The notes: generated from the sequence alone by a model not told the origin. Counted from the stretch's first letter, positions 25,217 to 34,064 are shown. The stretch is 64,000 bases of DNA from Microbacterium sp. (GCA_019510305.1 JAEKKN010000027.1:50200-114199), one strand, 5' to 3'. Numbers and translations: made by a program.

Positions 25217-25255
25217 GGTCGTCGAGCGAGGAGCGCCGGCGACGAGACGAAACGC
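25217..25255 (+). repeat. Dispersed repeat (GACGAAACGC family), copy A1
   Basis: GGTCGTCGAGCGAGGAGCGC, a short middle, then GACGAGACGAAACGC. Shares its core with copies at 25286-25317 (inverted), 46617-46654 and 60406-60437. It lies between the convergent marR and GH3 genes. Confidence 0.65.
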
Positions 25256-25297
25256 GTGCCTCCTGCAGTCGACTGCGGGAGGCACGCGTTTCGTCTC
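25244..25297. terminator. Long perfect palindrome between convergent marR and GH3 genes
   Basis: GAGACGAAACGCGTGCCTCC (25244-25263) pairs perfectly with the arm at 25278-25297. After one T/G mismatch the stem continues through GCAGTC/GACTGC. The structure is built from two inverted copies of the dispersed repeat and would be an efficient bidirectional transcription stop. No long T-run is seen. Confidence 0.6.
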
Positions 25298-25317
25298 GCT
25301 TCACTCGCTCAGCGAGC
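25286..25317 (-). repeat. Dispersed repeat (GACGAAACGC family), copy A2, inverted
   Basis: On the minus strand it reads GCTCGCTGAGCGAGTGAAGC followed by GAGACGAAACGC. Facing copy A1, it makes a composite inverted repeat around GTGCCTCC...GGAGGCAC. It ends 13 bases before the GH3 stop codon. Confidence 0.6.
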
Positions 25318-25329
25318 GGGTGCCGAAGC

Positions 25330-27621
25330 CTAGCGACCGGGAATCGGCGCGGAGACTCCCGCGTTCGCCGCGGCGAGGAGCTGCTCGATCTGCTCGTGGG
25401 TGACGGGAACCCCGGGGAAGCCGACGAGGCGCCCGATCGGGAACGACGCCATCATCTTCTGCATCGCGTCGTCGTTCGGCATCATCGAGGCGGCCGCCGC
25501 GTCGACGCCGTCCAGGTCGCCCATGAAACCGGAGAGCGCGCCCTGCATGACCGGCCCGGCCACAGGATTCGCCATGACGTCGCCGATCGACGAGTTCATG
25601 TCGAGCGGCAGATGAACCTCGTCGCCCGAGATCGCGATCGTGAGAGCCGCGCGGATGTCGCGGCTCGACGCCGCGACATCGAGCGTGTACTCGCCGCCCT
25701 CGACGACGTAGCGGTCGACTCTGACGTCCCAATACGCGAGATCCTCACGGCGGATGACGAGCTCGACCGCGCGGGTCTCCCCCGCAGCGAGGGCGACCGA
25801 CGCGAACGCCTTGAGCTCGCGCGGCGCGCGCTGAACGACAGAGCCGGCGAGCGACGCGTACACCTGCACGACCTCACGTCCGTCACGATCGCCCGTGTTG
25901 CTCAGATCGAAGGAGACCGCGATGTCGCCGTCGTCGGTCACCGATGCCGTCGCCGGTCCATATGCGAAGGTCGTGTACGAGAGGCCGAACCCGAACGGGA
26001 AGGTCACCTCGAGCCCCTTGGCGTCGTACCAGCGATATCCGACCAGCAGACCCTCGCCGTAGCGGACGTGCCCGAACTCGCCGGGGAAGTTGCCGTAGGA
26101 GGGGTTGTCCTCGAGCCGCGCCGGGACGGTCTCGGTGAGCTTGCCCGAGGGGTTGACCGCACCGTAGAGCACGTCGGCGACGGCGCTGCCGCCCGCCTGG
26201 CCGAGCAGCCAGCTCTCGATGATCGCGGGCACGCGATCGCCGAACGGCAGGGCGACGACACCGCCGTTCGACAGCACGACGACGGTGCGCGGGTTCGCCT
26301 CGATCACGGCGTCGAGAAGCTCGAGCTGCACGGGTGGCAGATCGATGTGGTCGCGGTCGAAGCCCTCGGACTCCTCGGCCGCAGGCAGCCCCAGGAACAC
26401 GACCGCGATCTCTGCGGCGGCCGCGGTCTCGACGGCCTCGGCGCGCAGTTCGTCGGCAGGGCGACCGGATGCCGCGACGGCTCCGGCCCCGACTCCGAAG
26501 CCCGGCGCGAAGGAGATGTCGTCGCCCGCGATGGCGCGCAGCGCGTCGACGGCGGCATCCACCCGGGTCGGGTTGATCAGCGAGGAACCGGCGCCCTGGA
26601 AGCGGGGCTCGGCGGCGAAGGCGCCGATCACGGCGATCTTCTGACCGGGCGCGAGCGGCAGGATCGACCCCTCGTTCTTCAGCAGCACGATCGAACGGCC
26701 GGCGGCCTCTCGCGCGAGGGCGTGGTGCGCGTCGACATCGAGCGGCCCCTCGACCCCCGGACGCTCTCCCGCCTTTCGGACGAGATCGATCGCACGGGAA
26801 GCCGCGGTGTCGAGAACGCTCTCATCGAGGCGCCCCTCGCGCACCGCGGCGACGAGCTGAGCATCCGTCCGTCCGCCCGTGGCCGGCATCTCGAGATCGA
26901 GTCCCGCGGCGACGCCGGCCACCCGATCGTTCACGGCGCCCCAGTCCGAGACGACGAGCCCGTCGAAGCCCCATTCGTCGCGCAGCACGCTCGTGAGCAG
27001 CCACGGGTCCTCCGAGGTCCACACGCCGTTGAGACGGTTGTACGAGCACATGACCGTCCAGGGTGCGGCGTCCTTCACGACGCGCTCGAATCCGCGCAGG
27101 TAGATCTCGCGCAGCGGTCGAGGGTCGACGTCGGAGCTCGCGCGCATCCGGTCGAACTCCTGGTTGTTGGCGGCGAAGTGCTTGAGCGAGGTGCCGACGC
27201 CCTGCGACTGCACGCCGCGGACCGAGGCTGCGCCCAGCACGCCCGAGACGATCGGATCCTCCGAGAAGTACTCGAAGTTGCGACCGCACAGCGGCGATCG
27301 CTTGATGTTGATGCCTGGGCCGAGCACGACGGCGACGTCTTCGATCGCGGCCTCGACTCCGATCGCGGCGCCGACGCGTTCGATGAGCTCGGGATCCCAT
27401 GACGAGCCGATGCCCACTGCCGGCGGGAAGCAGGTCGCGGGCACGCTGCTGGCGAGGCCCAGGTGGTCGGTTCCGCCTGCCTGCTTGCGGAGCCCGTGCG
27501 GGCCGTCGGTCATCATGATCGACGGGATGCCCGCGCGATCGACGGCTTTGGTCGTCCAGAAATCGGCGCCGCTGGTGAGCGAGGCCTTCTCTTCGAGGGT
27601 GAGATCGGATGCGGTGCTCAC
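25330..27621 (-). CDS. Glycoside hydrolase family 3 (beta-glucosidase-like)
   Basis: A 763-aa enzyme with the full three-domain GH3 layout: barrel with KHFAANNQEFDR and nucleophile Asp226 in VVSDWGAV, the alpha/beta sandwich beginning near GRSIVLLKNEGSILPL, and a fibronectin-III-like domain after FPFGFGLSYTTF. Unlike the GH3 at 11067 it has no PA14 insert. The C-terminal ~85 residues (SSIGDVMANPVAGPVMQGAL...) form a helical tail related to segments in the GH78 and DUF5060 proteins. No signal peptide, so intracellular. Divergent from a TetR gene paralogous to the glycan-locus TetR; a TATAGT -10-like box lies at 27660-27665 on its strand. Substrate is probably a beta-glucoside or beta-xyloside; not determinable here. 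Confidence 0.92.
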   Translation of the reverse strand: MSTASDLTLEEKASLTSGADFWTTKAVDRAGIPSIMMTDGPHGLRKQAGGTDHLGLASSVPATCFPPAVGIGSSWDPELIERVGAAIGVEAAIEDVAVVLGPGINIKRSPLCGRNFEYFSEDPIVSGVLGAASVRGVQSQGVGTSLKHFAANNQEFDRMRASSDVDPRPLREIYLRGFERVVKDAAPWTVMCSYNRLNGVWTSEDPWLLTSVLRDEWGFDGLVVSDWGAVNDRVAGVAAGLDLEMPATGGRTDAQLVAAVREGRLDESVLDTAASRAIDLVRKAGERPGVEGPLDVDAHHALAREAAGRSIVLLKNEGSILPLAPGQKIAVIGAFAAEPRFQGAGSSLINPTRVDAAVDALRAIAGDDISFAPGFGVGAGAVAASGRPADELRAEAVETAAAAEIAVVFLGLPAAEESEGFDRDHIDLPPVQLELLDAVIEANPRTVVVLSNGGVVALPFGDRVPAIIESWLLGQAGGSAVADVLYGAVNPSGKLTETVPARLEDNPSYGNFPGEFGHVRYGEGLLVGYRWYDAKGLEVTFPFGFGLSYTTFAYGPATASVTDDGDIAVSFDLSNTGDRDGREVVQVYASLAGSVVQRAPRELKAFASVALAAGETRAVELVIRREDLAYWDVRVDRYVVEGGEYTLDVAASSRDIRAALTIAISGDEVHLPLDMNSSIGDVMANPVAGPVMQGALSGFMGDLDGVDAAAASMMPNDDAMQKMMASFPIGRLVGFPGVPVTHEQIEQLLAAANAGVSAPIPGR

Positions 27622-27714
27622 AGATGTCCCTTTCGCGCTGACGGCAATGTCCTGCGAAAACTATACGACGGTAAGTATTAGATTCCAAACGATGTTCAGT
27701 ATTACTCTGAAGAC

Positions 27715-28290
27715 ATGGCACAGCGCGGTTCGTATGCGAAAGGCGTCGCGCGGCGCGAGGAGATCCTCGAGAGTGCACTCGAGGTCATCGGGCGCGACGG
27801 CTACCAGAACGCCTCCCTCAAGCAGATCGCCCACATGGTCGGAGTGACGCCCGCTGCTCTGCTGCACTATTTCGGCAGCAAGGAGGAGCTGTTCACCGAG
27901 GTGCTGCGCAAACGCGACGAGCACGACGGGATGGACCCTCGTCTCGCCGACCTCGCTGATCCGCGCGAGGGGCTGATCGACGTCATCAGGCACAACGCCG
28001 AGGTTCCGGGTCTCGTCGAACTGTTCTCGCGCCTCGCAGTCGACGCCGTCGATCCCGAGCATCCGGCGCACTCGTACTTCCTCGAGCGCAGCGAGCGGCT
28101 GCGCGAGGCCGTCGCGGCAGGACTCCACCGCGACTCCACGCGTGAGCCCGCGCTCGACCCCGACACAATGGCCCGCGTCCTCCAGGCAGTGGCCGACGGC
28201 CTGCAGCTGCAGTGGATGATCGATCCCACCGTCGACATGGCCGACATCGTCGAACGGCTCATCGACGCGCTGGCCCCGCGGCGCGACTGA
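27715..28290 (+). CDS. TetR/AcrR-family transcriptional regulator
   Basis: A 191-aa repressor with helix-turn-helix in ASLKQIAHMVGVTPAALLHY and the C-terminal LQLQWMIDPTVD motif. Paralogous to the TetR at 4917-5597. The 93-base gap to the divergent GH3 gene is AT-rich for this genome and contains a 7-bp direct repeat AGTATTA at 27674 and 27698, a weak operator candidate. The expected role is local repression of the GH3 gene, relieved by a sugar or glycoside; the effector is unknown. It is followed by a strong hairpin at 28358-28389. Confidence 0.89.
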   Translation: MAQRGSYAKGVARREEILESALEVIGRDGYQNASLKQIAHMVGVTPAALLHYFGSKEELFTEVLRKRDEHDGMDPRLADLADPREGLIDVIRHNAEVPGLVELFSRLAVDAVDPEHPAHSYFLERSERLREAVAAGLHRDSTREPALDPDTMARVLQAVADGLQLQWMIDPTVDMADIVERLIDALAPRRD

Positions 28291-28357
28291 GTCGCGCACG
28301 CATCGATCACGCCCCGGCTCGTTCGACCGAATCAGCCGCGGCGCGACAGCCGGACGC

Positions 28358-28389
28358 CGTAGAGCGGATGCCACGGCATCCGCTCTACG
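28358..28389. terminator. Strong hairpin between convergent tetR and LCP genes
   Basis: CGTAGAGCGGATGCC (28358-28372) and GGCATCCGCTCTACG (28375-28389) form a perfect 15-bp inverted repeat. It abuts the stop codon of the minus-strand LCP gene at 28391, consistent with a bidirectional terminator. Confidence 0.7.
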
Positions 28390-28390
28390 G

Positions 28391-29644
28391 TCAGCGGACG
28401 TTGCCGTTCGAGCAGGTGGTCTGCGCGGCCGACGTGCCCTTGATGGTGTCGGGCAGCGCCACCACGTTGTCGGGGGTCGCCGCCGGGTCAGGCGTGGCAG
28501 CCGGATCGGTCGGCTCGGTGGGCGCCGTGGTTCCCGGATCGGTGACGACGACGCCGTCGTTCTTGGTGTTCTCGTAGGTGATCTGCAGCTGGGCGTTCGC
28601 GTTGATCGCGTCCCACATCTCCTGCGCCGCCGCCTTGCTCGGCACGACCTTGTTGGGGTTGTCGGGGTCGGTGGCCGTCGGGTACTGCAGGAACACGATG
28701 TCCTCGAAGGGCACCGACTTCACGGCGAGGCCGATCTGCACGATCTTCATCGGGTCGGCCAGCGACGTGCTGGTCTCGAGGTTGTCGATCGCGGTCGTCG
28801 CGAGCTTCAGCATGACCGGCACGTTGCCGAGCGTGTCGCTGCTGATCAGCTTCTTGGCGAGGTTCGACATGTACTGCTGCTGGTTGCCAATGCGACCGAG
28901 GTCGCTGCCGTCGCCTACGCCGTGGCGGGTACGGAGGAACTGCAGCGCCTCGAGGCCCTGCAGGGTCTTGTTGCCGGCGGGCAGGTCGAGGCCCGTGTAC
29001 TTGTCCTTGATCGGGTTCGCGAGGCACACGTCGACGCCGCCGATCGCATTCGTGATCTCGATCACGCCGCCGAAGGTGACGGATGCCGCGAACTGGATCT
29101 CCTGGCCGGTGAGCTTCGCGAGCGTCTGGACGACGCAGTTGAGCCCCCCGTCGGTGTACGAGGTGTTGAGCGGCTGCTTGCTCATCGCCGAGTGCCTCTC
29201 GCCCTCGGCGTCGGTGCATTCGGGGATCGGGAGCATCAGGTCGCGCGGGAAGCTGACCACGGTGATCCGGCGGGGCGCGTCGGAGACGTGCACGAGCAGG
29301 TTGACGTCGTTGAGGGTGCCCTCCGAGTCCTTGCCCGTGCAACGCGCGCCGAAGTACTGCTTGTACGCGTCTTCACAGGTGTCGACGCCGGCGAGCACCA
29401 TGTTGAAGCCGCCCTTGTACTCGCTGATGTCCGGCGGGAGCTCCTTCTGGCCCTCGATCTCGACGGCGTTCGCGGTCACCGTGCTCGTGAAGTCGTAGAC
29501 GATGTAACCGACGACGGCTGCACCGCTGACCAGGACGACCGAGAGGCCGATCGCGATGAACTTGAGGAGCTGACTGACCGGACCCGGCGTGCGCAGCTGG
29601 CCGTGCCGCGCGATGGTACGGCGGCGTCGGGTGTTCTGACTCAC
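28391..29644 (-). CDS. LytR-CpsA-Psr (LCP) family cell-wall glycopolymer ligase
   Basis: A 417-aa membrane-anchored enzyme that in this family transfers lipid-linked glycopolymers to peptidoglycan. One N-terminal transmembrane helix (FIAIGLSVVLVSGAAVVGYIV) follows a basic cytoplasmic stretch. The extracytoplasmic LCP domain contains NVLLVHV-like NDVNLLVHVSD, VVSFPRDLMLPIPEC, GGVDVCL and LRTRHGVGDGSDLGRIGNQQ, with the conserved arginines and aspartates that hold pyrophosphate lipid and metal. A Thr/Pro/Ala-rich linker leads to a C-terminal Cys-containing end. The GTG at 29644 is selected because AAAGG lies upstream and the frame above it runs into the tRNA-Ser gene. Confidence 0.9.
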   Translation of the reverse strand: MSQNTRRRRTIARHGQLRTPGPVSQLLKFIAIGLSVVLVSGAAVVGYIVYDFTSTVTANAVEIEGQKELPPDISEYKGGFNMVLAGVDTCEDAYKQYFGARCTGKDSEGTLNDVNLLVHVSDAPRRITVVSFPRDLMLPIPECTDAEGERHSAMSKQPLNTSYTDGGLNCVVQTLAKLTGQEIQFAASVTFGGVIEITNAIGGVDVCLANPIKDKYTGLDLPAGNKTLQGLEALQFLRTRHGVGDGSDLGRIGNQQQYMSNLAKKLISSDTLGNVPVMLKLATTAIDNLETSTSLADPMKIVQIGLAVKSVPFEDIVFLQYPTATDPDNPNKVVPSKAAAQEMWDAINANAQLQITYENTKNDGVVVTDPGTTAPTEPTDPAATPDPAATPDNVVALPDTIKGTSAAQTTCSNGNVR

Positions 29645-29704
29645 TCGGGGCCTTTCGGTTCTCGGTGATGCGCCTCCCTCCCCGGCGACGCACCCCTCAT
29701 GAAG

Positions 29705-29789
29705 CGGAGGGTAAGAGATTCGAACTCTTGAGACATTTCTGCCCACTGGTTTTCAAGACCAGCTCCATCGGCCGCTCGGACAACCCTCC
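29705..29789 (-). tRNA. tRNA-Ser(TGA)
   Basis: An 85-base class II tRNA on the minus strand. The acceptor arm GGAGGGT pairs with ACCCTCC, with discriminator G. The anticodon loop CTTGAAA reads TGA, a variable arm of the length expected for serine follows, and the T-loop is TTCGAAT. No CCA is encoded. It sits between the LCP gene and the HAD gene. Confidence 0.95.
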
Positions 29790-29831
29790 CGACAGACGAA
29801 TCTGCCGACAAGCCGTGAGTCTAGCCGAGTT

Positions 29832-30674
29832 CTATTCTCCCGCGCTGACCTGGGCGGGCGCTGGAAGCGTGTTGAGGGCGCGCGCGAGACCTCCGTCGAG
29901 CACGTCGTCCGTCACCTCACCCGCAGCATCCTTCACCTCCGCAGGAGCCTGCCCCATCGCCACCGCGCGGCCGCCCAGCGAACGGGACCAGCCGAACATC
30001 CCGATGTCGTTGCGTCCGTCTCCTGCGACGAGCACCCGCTCGCCGTCGACATCGAGCTCGGTGCGTACGCGTTCCAGCGCCGTGCCCTTGTCGACGCCGT
30101 TCGGCGCGATGTCCAGCCACGCCGTCCAGCCGATCGCGTACGAGACCTCGTTGAGTCCGGCATCCGCCACCAAGCGGTGGAAGTCCTCCTCGTCGTGGCC
30201 CGGCGAGACCACCACGATGCGCGACACGGGTTCGTCGGCGAGCTCGTCGAAGGACACCTGACGACCGCCGTCGAGAGTCCAGTCATCGAGCTGCTGCGTG
30301 TACAGGCGCTGCCCGGAGCCGAGCTCGACCATGTACCGCGCGTCGGGCAGGCGCTCGCGGAGCAGCTCGAGCACGGGCGAGGGATCGAAGGTCTCGACGT
30401 TCCAGCGCACCCACTCGCCCTGAACCAGTCGCATGATCACGGCGCCGTTCGAGCACACCACGAACTCCGGTGCGAGACCGAGCTCCTCGACCCACCGCTG
30501 CGTGGCCATCCAGCTGCGTCCGGTCGCGATCGTGACCTGGTGACCGCCGTCGCGAAGGCGGGCCACCGCCTCGGGCACACCGGGGCTCATCGTCTCGTCC
30601 TGGAGCAGGATCGTGCCGTCGACGTCGAGGGCGATGAGCCACGGATTCCCTGAGCCTGCCGAAGCGTCGGTCAT
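29832..30674 (-). CDS. HAD-superfamily hydrolase (Cof/HAD-IIB type)
   Basis: A 280-aa phosphatase. Motif [10 protein letters not shown] carries the nucleophilic Asp, motif II ATGR follows, and motif [12 protein letters not shown] is near residue 220. The cap domain is of the C2B (Cof) type. Such enzymes dephosphorylate sugar phosphates or flavin precursors; the substrate here is unknown. Its ATG overlaps the serS stop (ATGA), so it is co-translated with seryl-tRNA synthetase. The first ten residues ([10 protein letters not shown]) are encoded by a CTGAGCCTGCCGAAG-type dispersed repeat, which has therefore contributed the N-terminus. Confidence 0.9.
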   Translation of the reverse strand: MTDASAGSGNPWLIALDVDGTILLQDETMSPGVPEAVARLRDGGHQVTIATGRSWMATQRWVEELGLAPEFVVCSNGAVIMRLVQGEWVRWNVETFDPSPVLELLRERLPDARYMVELGSGQRLYTQQLDDWTLDGGRQVSFDELADEPVSRIVVVSPGHDEEDFHRLVADAGLNEVSYAIGWTAWLDIAPNGVDKGTALERVRTELDVDGERVLVAGDGRNDIGMFGWSRSLGGRAVAMGQAPAEVKDAAGEVTDDVLDGGLARALNTLPAPAQVSAGE

Positions 30675-30703
30675 TTGGGTCCCTGAGCCTGTCGAAGGGT
30701 CGG
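30648..30703 (-). repeat. Tandem pair of CCCTGAGCCTG(T/C)CGAAG repeats at the serS-HAD junction
   Basis: CCCTGAGCCTGCCGAAGCGT (from 30648) and CCCTGAGCCTGTCGAAGGGT (from 30681), 33 bases apart. They are coding: on the minus strand they specify the SerS tail and the HAD N-terminus. A further copy, with two degenerate ones, lies in the 3' end of folE. Confidence 0.75.
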
Positions 30704-31960
30704 CTCCAGCACGTCCATGCCGCCCAGGTAGGGCCTGAGCACCTCGGGCACCCGCACCGATCCGTCGGCCTGCTGGTGCGTCTCGAGGAGCGCCACGATC
30801 CACCGCGTGGTCGCGAGGGTGCCGTTCAGCGTCGCGACCGGCTGCGTCTTGCCGCCGTCATCGGGGCGATAACGCGTCTCGAGGCGACGCGCCTGGTAGG
30901 TCGTGCAGTTCGAGGTCGAGGTGAGCTCGCGGAACGCGCCCTGAGTGGGCACCCACGCCTCGATGTCGTACTTGCGCGCGGCGCTCGATCCCAGATCGCC
31001 CGCGGCGACGTCGATCACGCGGTAGGCGAGACCGAGAGAGGTGAGCATCTCCTCCTGCAGGGCGACCAGCCGAAGGTGCTCGGCCTCGGCATCCTCGGGA
31101 TTCGTGTAGACGAACATCTCGAGCTTGTTGAACTGATGCACGCGGATGATCCCGCGGGTGTCCTTGCCGTGCGATCCGGCCTCGCTGCGGTAGCAGGTCG
31201 ACCAGCCGGCGTACCGCAGGGCACCCGTCGACAGGTCGACGATCTCGTCCTTGTGGTATCCGGCGAGCGGGACCTCGCTCGTGCCCACGAGGTAGAGATC
31301 CTCCTTGTCGAGGTGGTAGACCTCGTCGGCGTGCTCGCCCAGGAACCCGGTGCCCTGCATGATCTCGGGCCGCACGAGAGTCGGGACGATCATCGGCGTG
31401 AAGCCGTTCTGCAGAGCCCTGTCGAGCGCGAGGTTCATCAGCGCGATCTCGAGGCGGGCGCCGATGCCCTTCAGGAAGTAGAAGCGCGCTCCGGACACCT
31501 TCGCCCCGCGCTCCATGTCTATCGCCCCGAGGATCTCGCCGATCTCGAGGTGGTCGCGAGGCTCGAAGGCGAACGCGGGCACGTCGCCGACCCGTCGCAG
31601 CTCGACGAAGTCGGCTTCACCGCCGGCCGGCACGCCGTCGATCACAACGTTCTCGATCAGCGCGAGAGCGGCGGATGCAGCATCCGAGGCTTCGTTCGCG
31701 GCCTGCTGCGCCTGCTTGACGCGGTCTGCGAGATCCTTCGCCTGCGCGACGAGGGCGGCCTTCTCCTCTTTCGGAGCCTTGGCGACCTGCTTGCCGAAGA
31801 GGTTCTGCTCGGCCCGCAGCTCCTCGAACACGGCGAGCGCCGCCCGGCGCGATCGGTCGGCCTCGAGGGCCGCATCGACGGTCGCCACGTCGTTTCCGCG
31901 GGCGGCCTGGGAGCGGCGGACGATCTCGGGATTGTCGCGAAGCAGAGCGAGGTCGATCAT
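30671..31960 (-). CDS. serS: Seryl-tRNA synthetase
   Basis: A 429-aa class II synthetase that charges tRNA-Ser. The N-terminal antiparallel coiled coil (about residues 30-105) binds the long variable arm. Motif 2 is around [20 protein letters not shown], followed by HQFNKLEMF; motif 3 is near [15 protein letters not shown]. Length is normal, but the last residues (LRQAQGPK) are encoded by a dispersed CCTTCGACAGGCTCAGG repeat and are not part of the conserved protein. The stop overlaps the HAD start. The tRNA-Ser gene lies about 900 bases downstream on the same strand. Confidence 0.96.
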   Translation of the reverse strand: MIDLALLRDNPEIVRRSQAARGNDVATVDAALEADRSRRAALAVFEELRAEQNLFGKQVAKAPKEEKAALVAQAKDLADRVKQAQQAANEASDAASAALALIENVVIDGVPAGGEADFVELRRVGDVPAFAFEPRDHLEIGEILGAIDMERGAKVSGARFYFLKGIGARLEIALMNLALDRALQNGFTPMIVPTLVRPEIMQGTGFLGEHADEVYHLDKEDLYLVGTSEVPLAGYHKDEIVDLSTGALRYAGWSTCYRSEAGSHGKDTRGIIRVHQFNKLEMFVYTNPEDAEAEHLRLVALQEEMLTSLGLAYRVIDVAAGDLGSSAARKYDIEAWVPTQGAFRELTSTSNCTTYQARRLETRYRPDDGGKTQPVATLNGTLATTRWIVALLETHQQADGSVRVPEVLRPYLGGMDVLEPTLRQAQGPK

Positions 31961-32073
31961 CCTCCGATTCTACGTGTGCACTCCGATGCTCCCCGTCCGT
32001 CACAAACCACGGCGGACGTCGTCTTTCCCTGCAGAGGTCGGCACTGCGCCGATCCCCCGCGAAAGGATCCATC

Positions 32074-32454
32074 GTGACCACTCCCATCACCGCCCTCGAC
32101 CAGCTCAACCTCGCCTTCGCCGCGCGTTTCAACGCGCGCGATCTCGACGGCCTCATGGCACTGAATCGACCCGGCGTCGTGTTCGTGCCCGCACCGGGTC
32201 AGCCCGTCACCGGCGAAGCCGGCGTCCGAGGCGCGCTCGAGCAGTTCCTGGGGCTGAACCTCCCGATCACGATGACCGTGCGCCAGACGTTCGAATCCGA
32301 GGGCGTCGGGCTCGCGATCGCCGACTGGACGATCACGGGCACGGGACCCGACGGCTCCGAGATCTCGCTCGCGGGAACGACCGCCGACGTGGCCGTCTAC
32401 AGCGAAGAGCACGGCTGGCGCTATGCAGTCGACAATCCCTTCGGCACGGCCTGA
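32074..32454 (+). CDS. NTF2-like/SnoaL-like domain protein
   Basis: A 126-aa single-domain protein resembling the SgcJ/EcaC-type NTF2-like family: N-terminal helix (LDQLNLAFAARFNARDLDGL), then GEAGVRGALEQFLGLN and a curved sheet including WTITGTGPDGSEISLAGTTAD. Members are ligand-binding or isomerase-like small proteins, often without assigned function. The GTG start at 32074 follows a good GAAAGGA Shine-Dalgarno. It is a single gene, divergent from serS and convergent with the sigma-factor gene, with a shared hairpin at 32462-32489. Confidence 0.82.
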   Translation: MTTPITALDQLNLAFAARFNARDLDGLMALNRPGVVFVPAPGQPVTGEAGVRGALEQFLGLNLPITMTVRQTFESEGVGLAIADWTITGTGPDGSEISLAGTTADVAVYSEEHGWRYAVDNPFGTA

Positions 32455-32461
32455 GGCGGGA

Positions 32462-32489
32462 TGAGGGGCCGGTCGTGACCGGTCCCTCA
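32462..32489. terminator. Bidirectional hairpin between NTF2-like and sigma-factor genes
   Basis: TGAGGGGCCGGTC (32462-32474) pairs with GACCGGTCCCTCA (32477-32489) with a single G-T wobble. It starts eight bases after the NTF2-like stop and overlaps the stop of the convergent sigma-factor gene at 32487. Confidence 0.6.
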
Positions 32490-33008
32490 GTCCGCGTCCA
32501 TACCTGATCTCCGGCAAGCGCTCATGGCCTTGCGCGCCCGCGAGATCCGTTGCCGAGCGGTTGCCGGCTCGATGCCCAGCCGCTCGGCGACCTGTGCCGT
32601 CGTGAGGCCGTCGACCACGGTGAGCAGCAGCGGCTCCCGCAGCGCCTCCGGCAGCGATCGCACCGCGGCGAGCGCCCCATCGAGGATCACCCGCACCTCG
32701 ACCTGCTCGGCGACGCGTGTGCCGCTCGCCTGTTGCGGGTCGAGCTCACCGACCGGGCGCCTGGCTCGTCGTCGGGCCAGGTCGATCGCGACGTTCCGAG
32801 CGATCGTGTCGAGCCAGGAGCACATGGCCCCCTGCTCCGGCATCTCGAGCCTCTCGATCGAGCGCCAGGCTCTCAGCAGCGCGGTCTGCGCGACATCGTC
32901 CGCATCGTCGAGGTCCACGCCCAGGGAGATGCTGCGACGTCGCAGGCGCTGCGGGTCTTCTGACACCATCGCCTCGAGCAGAGATCGCGGATCCTGCGTG
33001 TCGCTCAC
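32487..33008 (-). CDS. ECF-type RNA polymerase sigma factor
   Basis: A 173-aa sigma-70-family protein. Region 2 covers about residues 25-85 (DVAQTALLRAWRSIERLE, then WLDTIARNVAIDLARRRARR), and region 4 has the helix-turn-helix LTTAQVAERLGIEPATARQR. No anti-sigma factor gene is adjacent, unlike many ECF loci: the neighbours are a convergent NTF2-like gene and a divergent lipid kinase. The regulated stress or signal is unknown. ATG 33008 gives a standard N-terminus. Confidence 0.87.
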   Translation of the reverse strand: MSDTQDPRSLLEAMVSEDPQRLRRRSISLGVDLDDADDVAQTALLRAWRSIERLEMPEQGAMCSWLDTIARNVAIDLARRRARRPVGELDPQQASGTRVAEQVEVRVILDGALAAVRSLPEALREPLLLTVVDGLTTAQVAERLGIEPATARQRISRARKAMSACRRSGMDAD

Positions 33009-33063
33009 ATGCCCTCCCGCACGAGGTCGGGGCGCCGCCCTCCGTCCGGATTAGAGTAGCGCC

Positions 33064-34062
33064 ATGACGACCTACCCCGGGGCCCGACCGCAGGCAGCTC
33101 TCGTCTACAACCCGCTCAAGGTCGACGCGAAGCGCCTGCGCGCCCAGGTGGTCTCCCTGTCGAGGGATGCGGGATGGGAGCATCCGGCCTTCTATCCGAC
33201 GACCGTGGCCGACGCGGGTCAGGGTCTCACCCGAGATGCTCTGGAACGGGGCGTCGCCGTCGTCCTCGTCGCGGGCGGCGACGGCACGGTACGCGCGGTG
33301 TCGGAGGCGATGGCCGGGACCGATGTACCTCTCGCCATCATCCCCAGCGGCACCGGCAACCTTCTCGCGCGAAACCTCGGCCTTCCCCTCGCAGAACCCG
33401 AAGCCATGATCCGCGCGGCTCTCGGCGACAACCGGCAAGCGATCGACGTCGGCTGGGCCGAGATCACGAGGCTGGGCGGTGAGAAGTCGACCCACGCCTT
33501 CGTCGTGCTGGCCGGCATCGGGCTGGATGCCGACATGATCGCGAACACGCGCTCCGATCTCAAGAAGACGGTCGGCTGGATCGCCTACGTCGATGGCGCC
33601 GCACGCTCGCTCGCGAAGGCTCAGGCCTTCCGCGCCGTGTACCAGGTCGACGAGGAGCGGCTGCATTCGGCGAAGGTGCACAGCATCCTCTTCGCCAACT
33701 GCGGCACGCTGCCCGCAGGCATCGAACTGGTACCCGAGGCGTCGATCGCCGACGGCACCCTCGACATCGCGGTCATCCAGCCCACGGGCGTCTTCGGCTG
33801 GTTGAACGTGTGGCGCAAGATCTGGTGGGACAACTCCGTGCTCCGCCGCAGCAAGGTGGGGCGCAAGGCCCTCGAGCACCATCGCCGGAACGCGGCCGTG
33901 CACTATTTCCGCGGCGAAGCCGCCGAAGCCGCCGCCACGGCGCCGACTCCCGTGCAGATCGACGGCGACGAGTTCGGCGAGGCCGTGCGCATGGTCTGCC
34001 GGGTGGATGCCGGAGCGCTGCTGCTCGCGCTTCCGGCCGGGCATCCGACCGATCGGCTGTGA
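33064..34062 (+). CDS. Diacylglycerol kinase-like lipid kinase
   Basis: A 332-aa member of the DAGK catalytic-domain family (DgkB/YegS type). The nucleotide-binding GGDGTVRAVSEAM motif lies near residue 75, followed by IPSGTGNLLARNLGLP. The second domain, with GIGLDADMIANTRSDLKK and ELVPEASIADGTLDI, closes the fold. These enzymes phosphorylate diacylglycerol or related lipids at the inner membrane face. The nearby cardiolipin synthase suggests a phospholipid theme, though the genes are not in one operon. The stop lies two bases from the convergent lipoprotein gene stop. Confidence 0.9.
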   Translation: MTTYPGARPQAALVYNPLKVDAKRLRAQVVSLSRDAGWEHPAFYPTTVADAGQGLTRDALERGVAVVLVAGGDGTVRAVSEAMAGTDVPLAIIPSGTGNLLARNLGLPLAEPEAMIRAALGDNRQAIDVGWAEITRLGGEKSTHAFVVLAGIGLDADMIANTRSDLKKTVGWIAYVDGAARSLAKAQAFRAVYQVDEERLHSAKVHSILFANCGTLPAGIELVPEASIADGTLDIAVIQPTGVFGWLNVWRKIWWDNSVLRRSKVGRKALEHHRRNAAVHYFRGEAAEAAATAPTPVQIDGDEFGEAVRMVCRVDAGALLLALPAGHPTDRL

Positions 34063-34064
34063 CC

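Noticed and set aside
25217-25317. Insertion-sequence terminal inverted repeats
   Set aside because: The inverted copies flank only about 30 bases with no transposase and no visible target duplication.
27674-27704. AGTATTA direct repeat as a firm TetR operator
   Set aside because: Only seven matching bases, not a dyad, in a naturally AT-rich promoter; kept as a weak remark in the gene entry.
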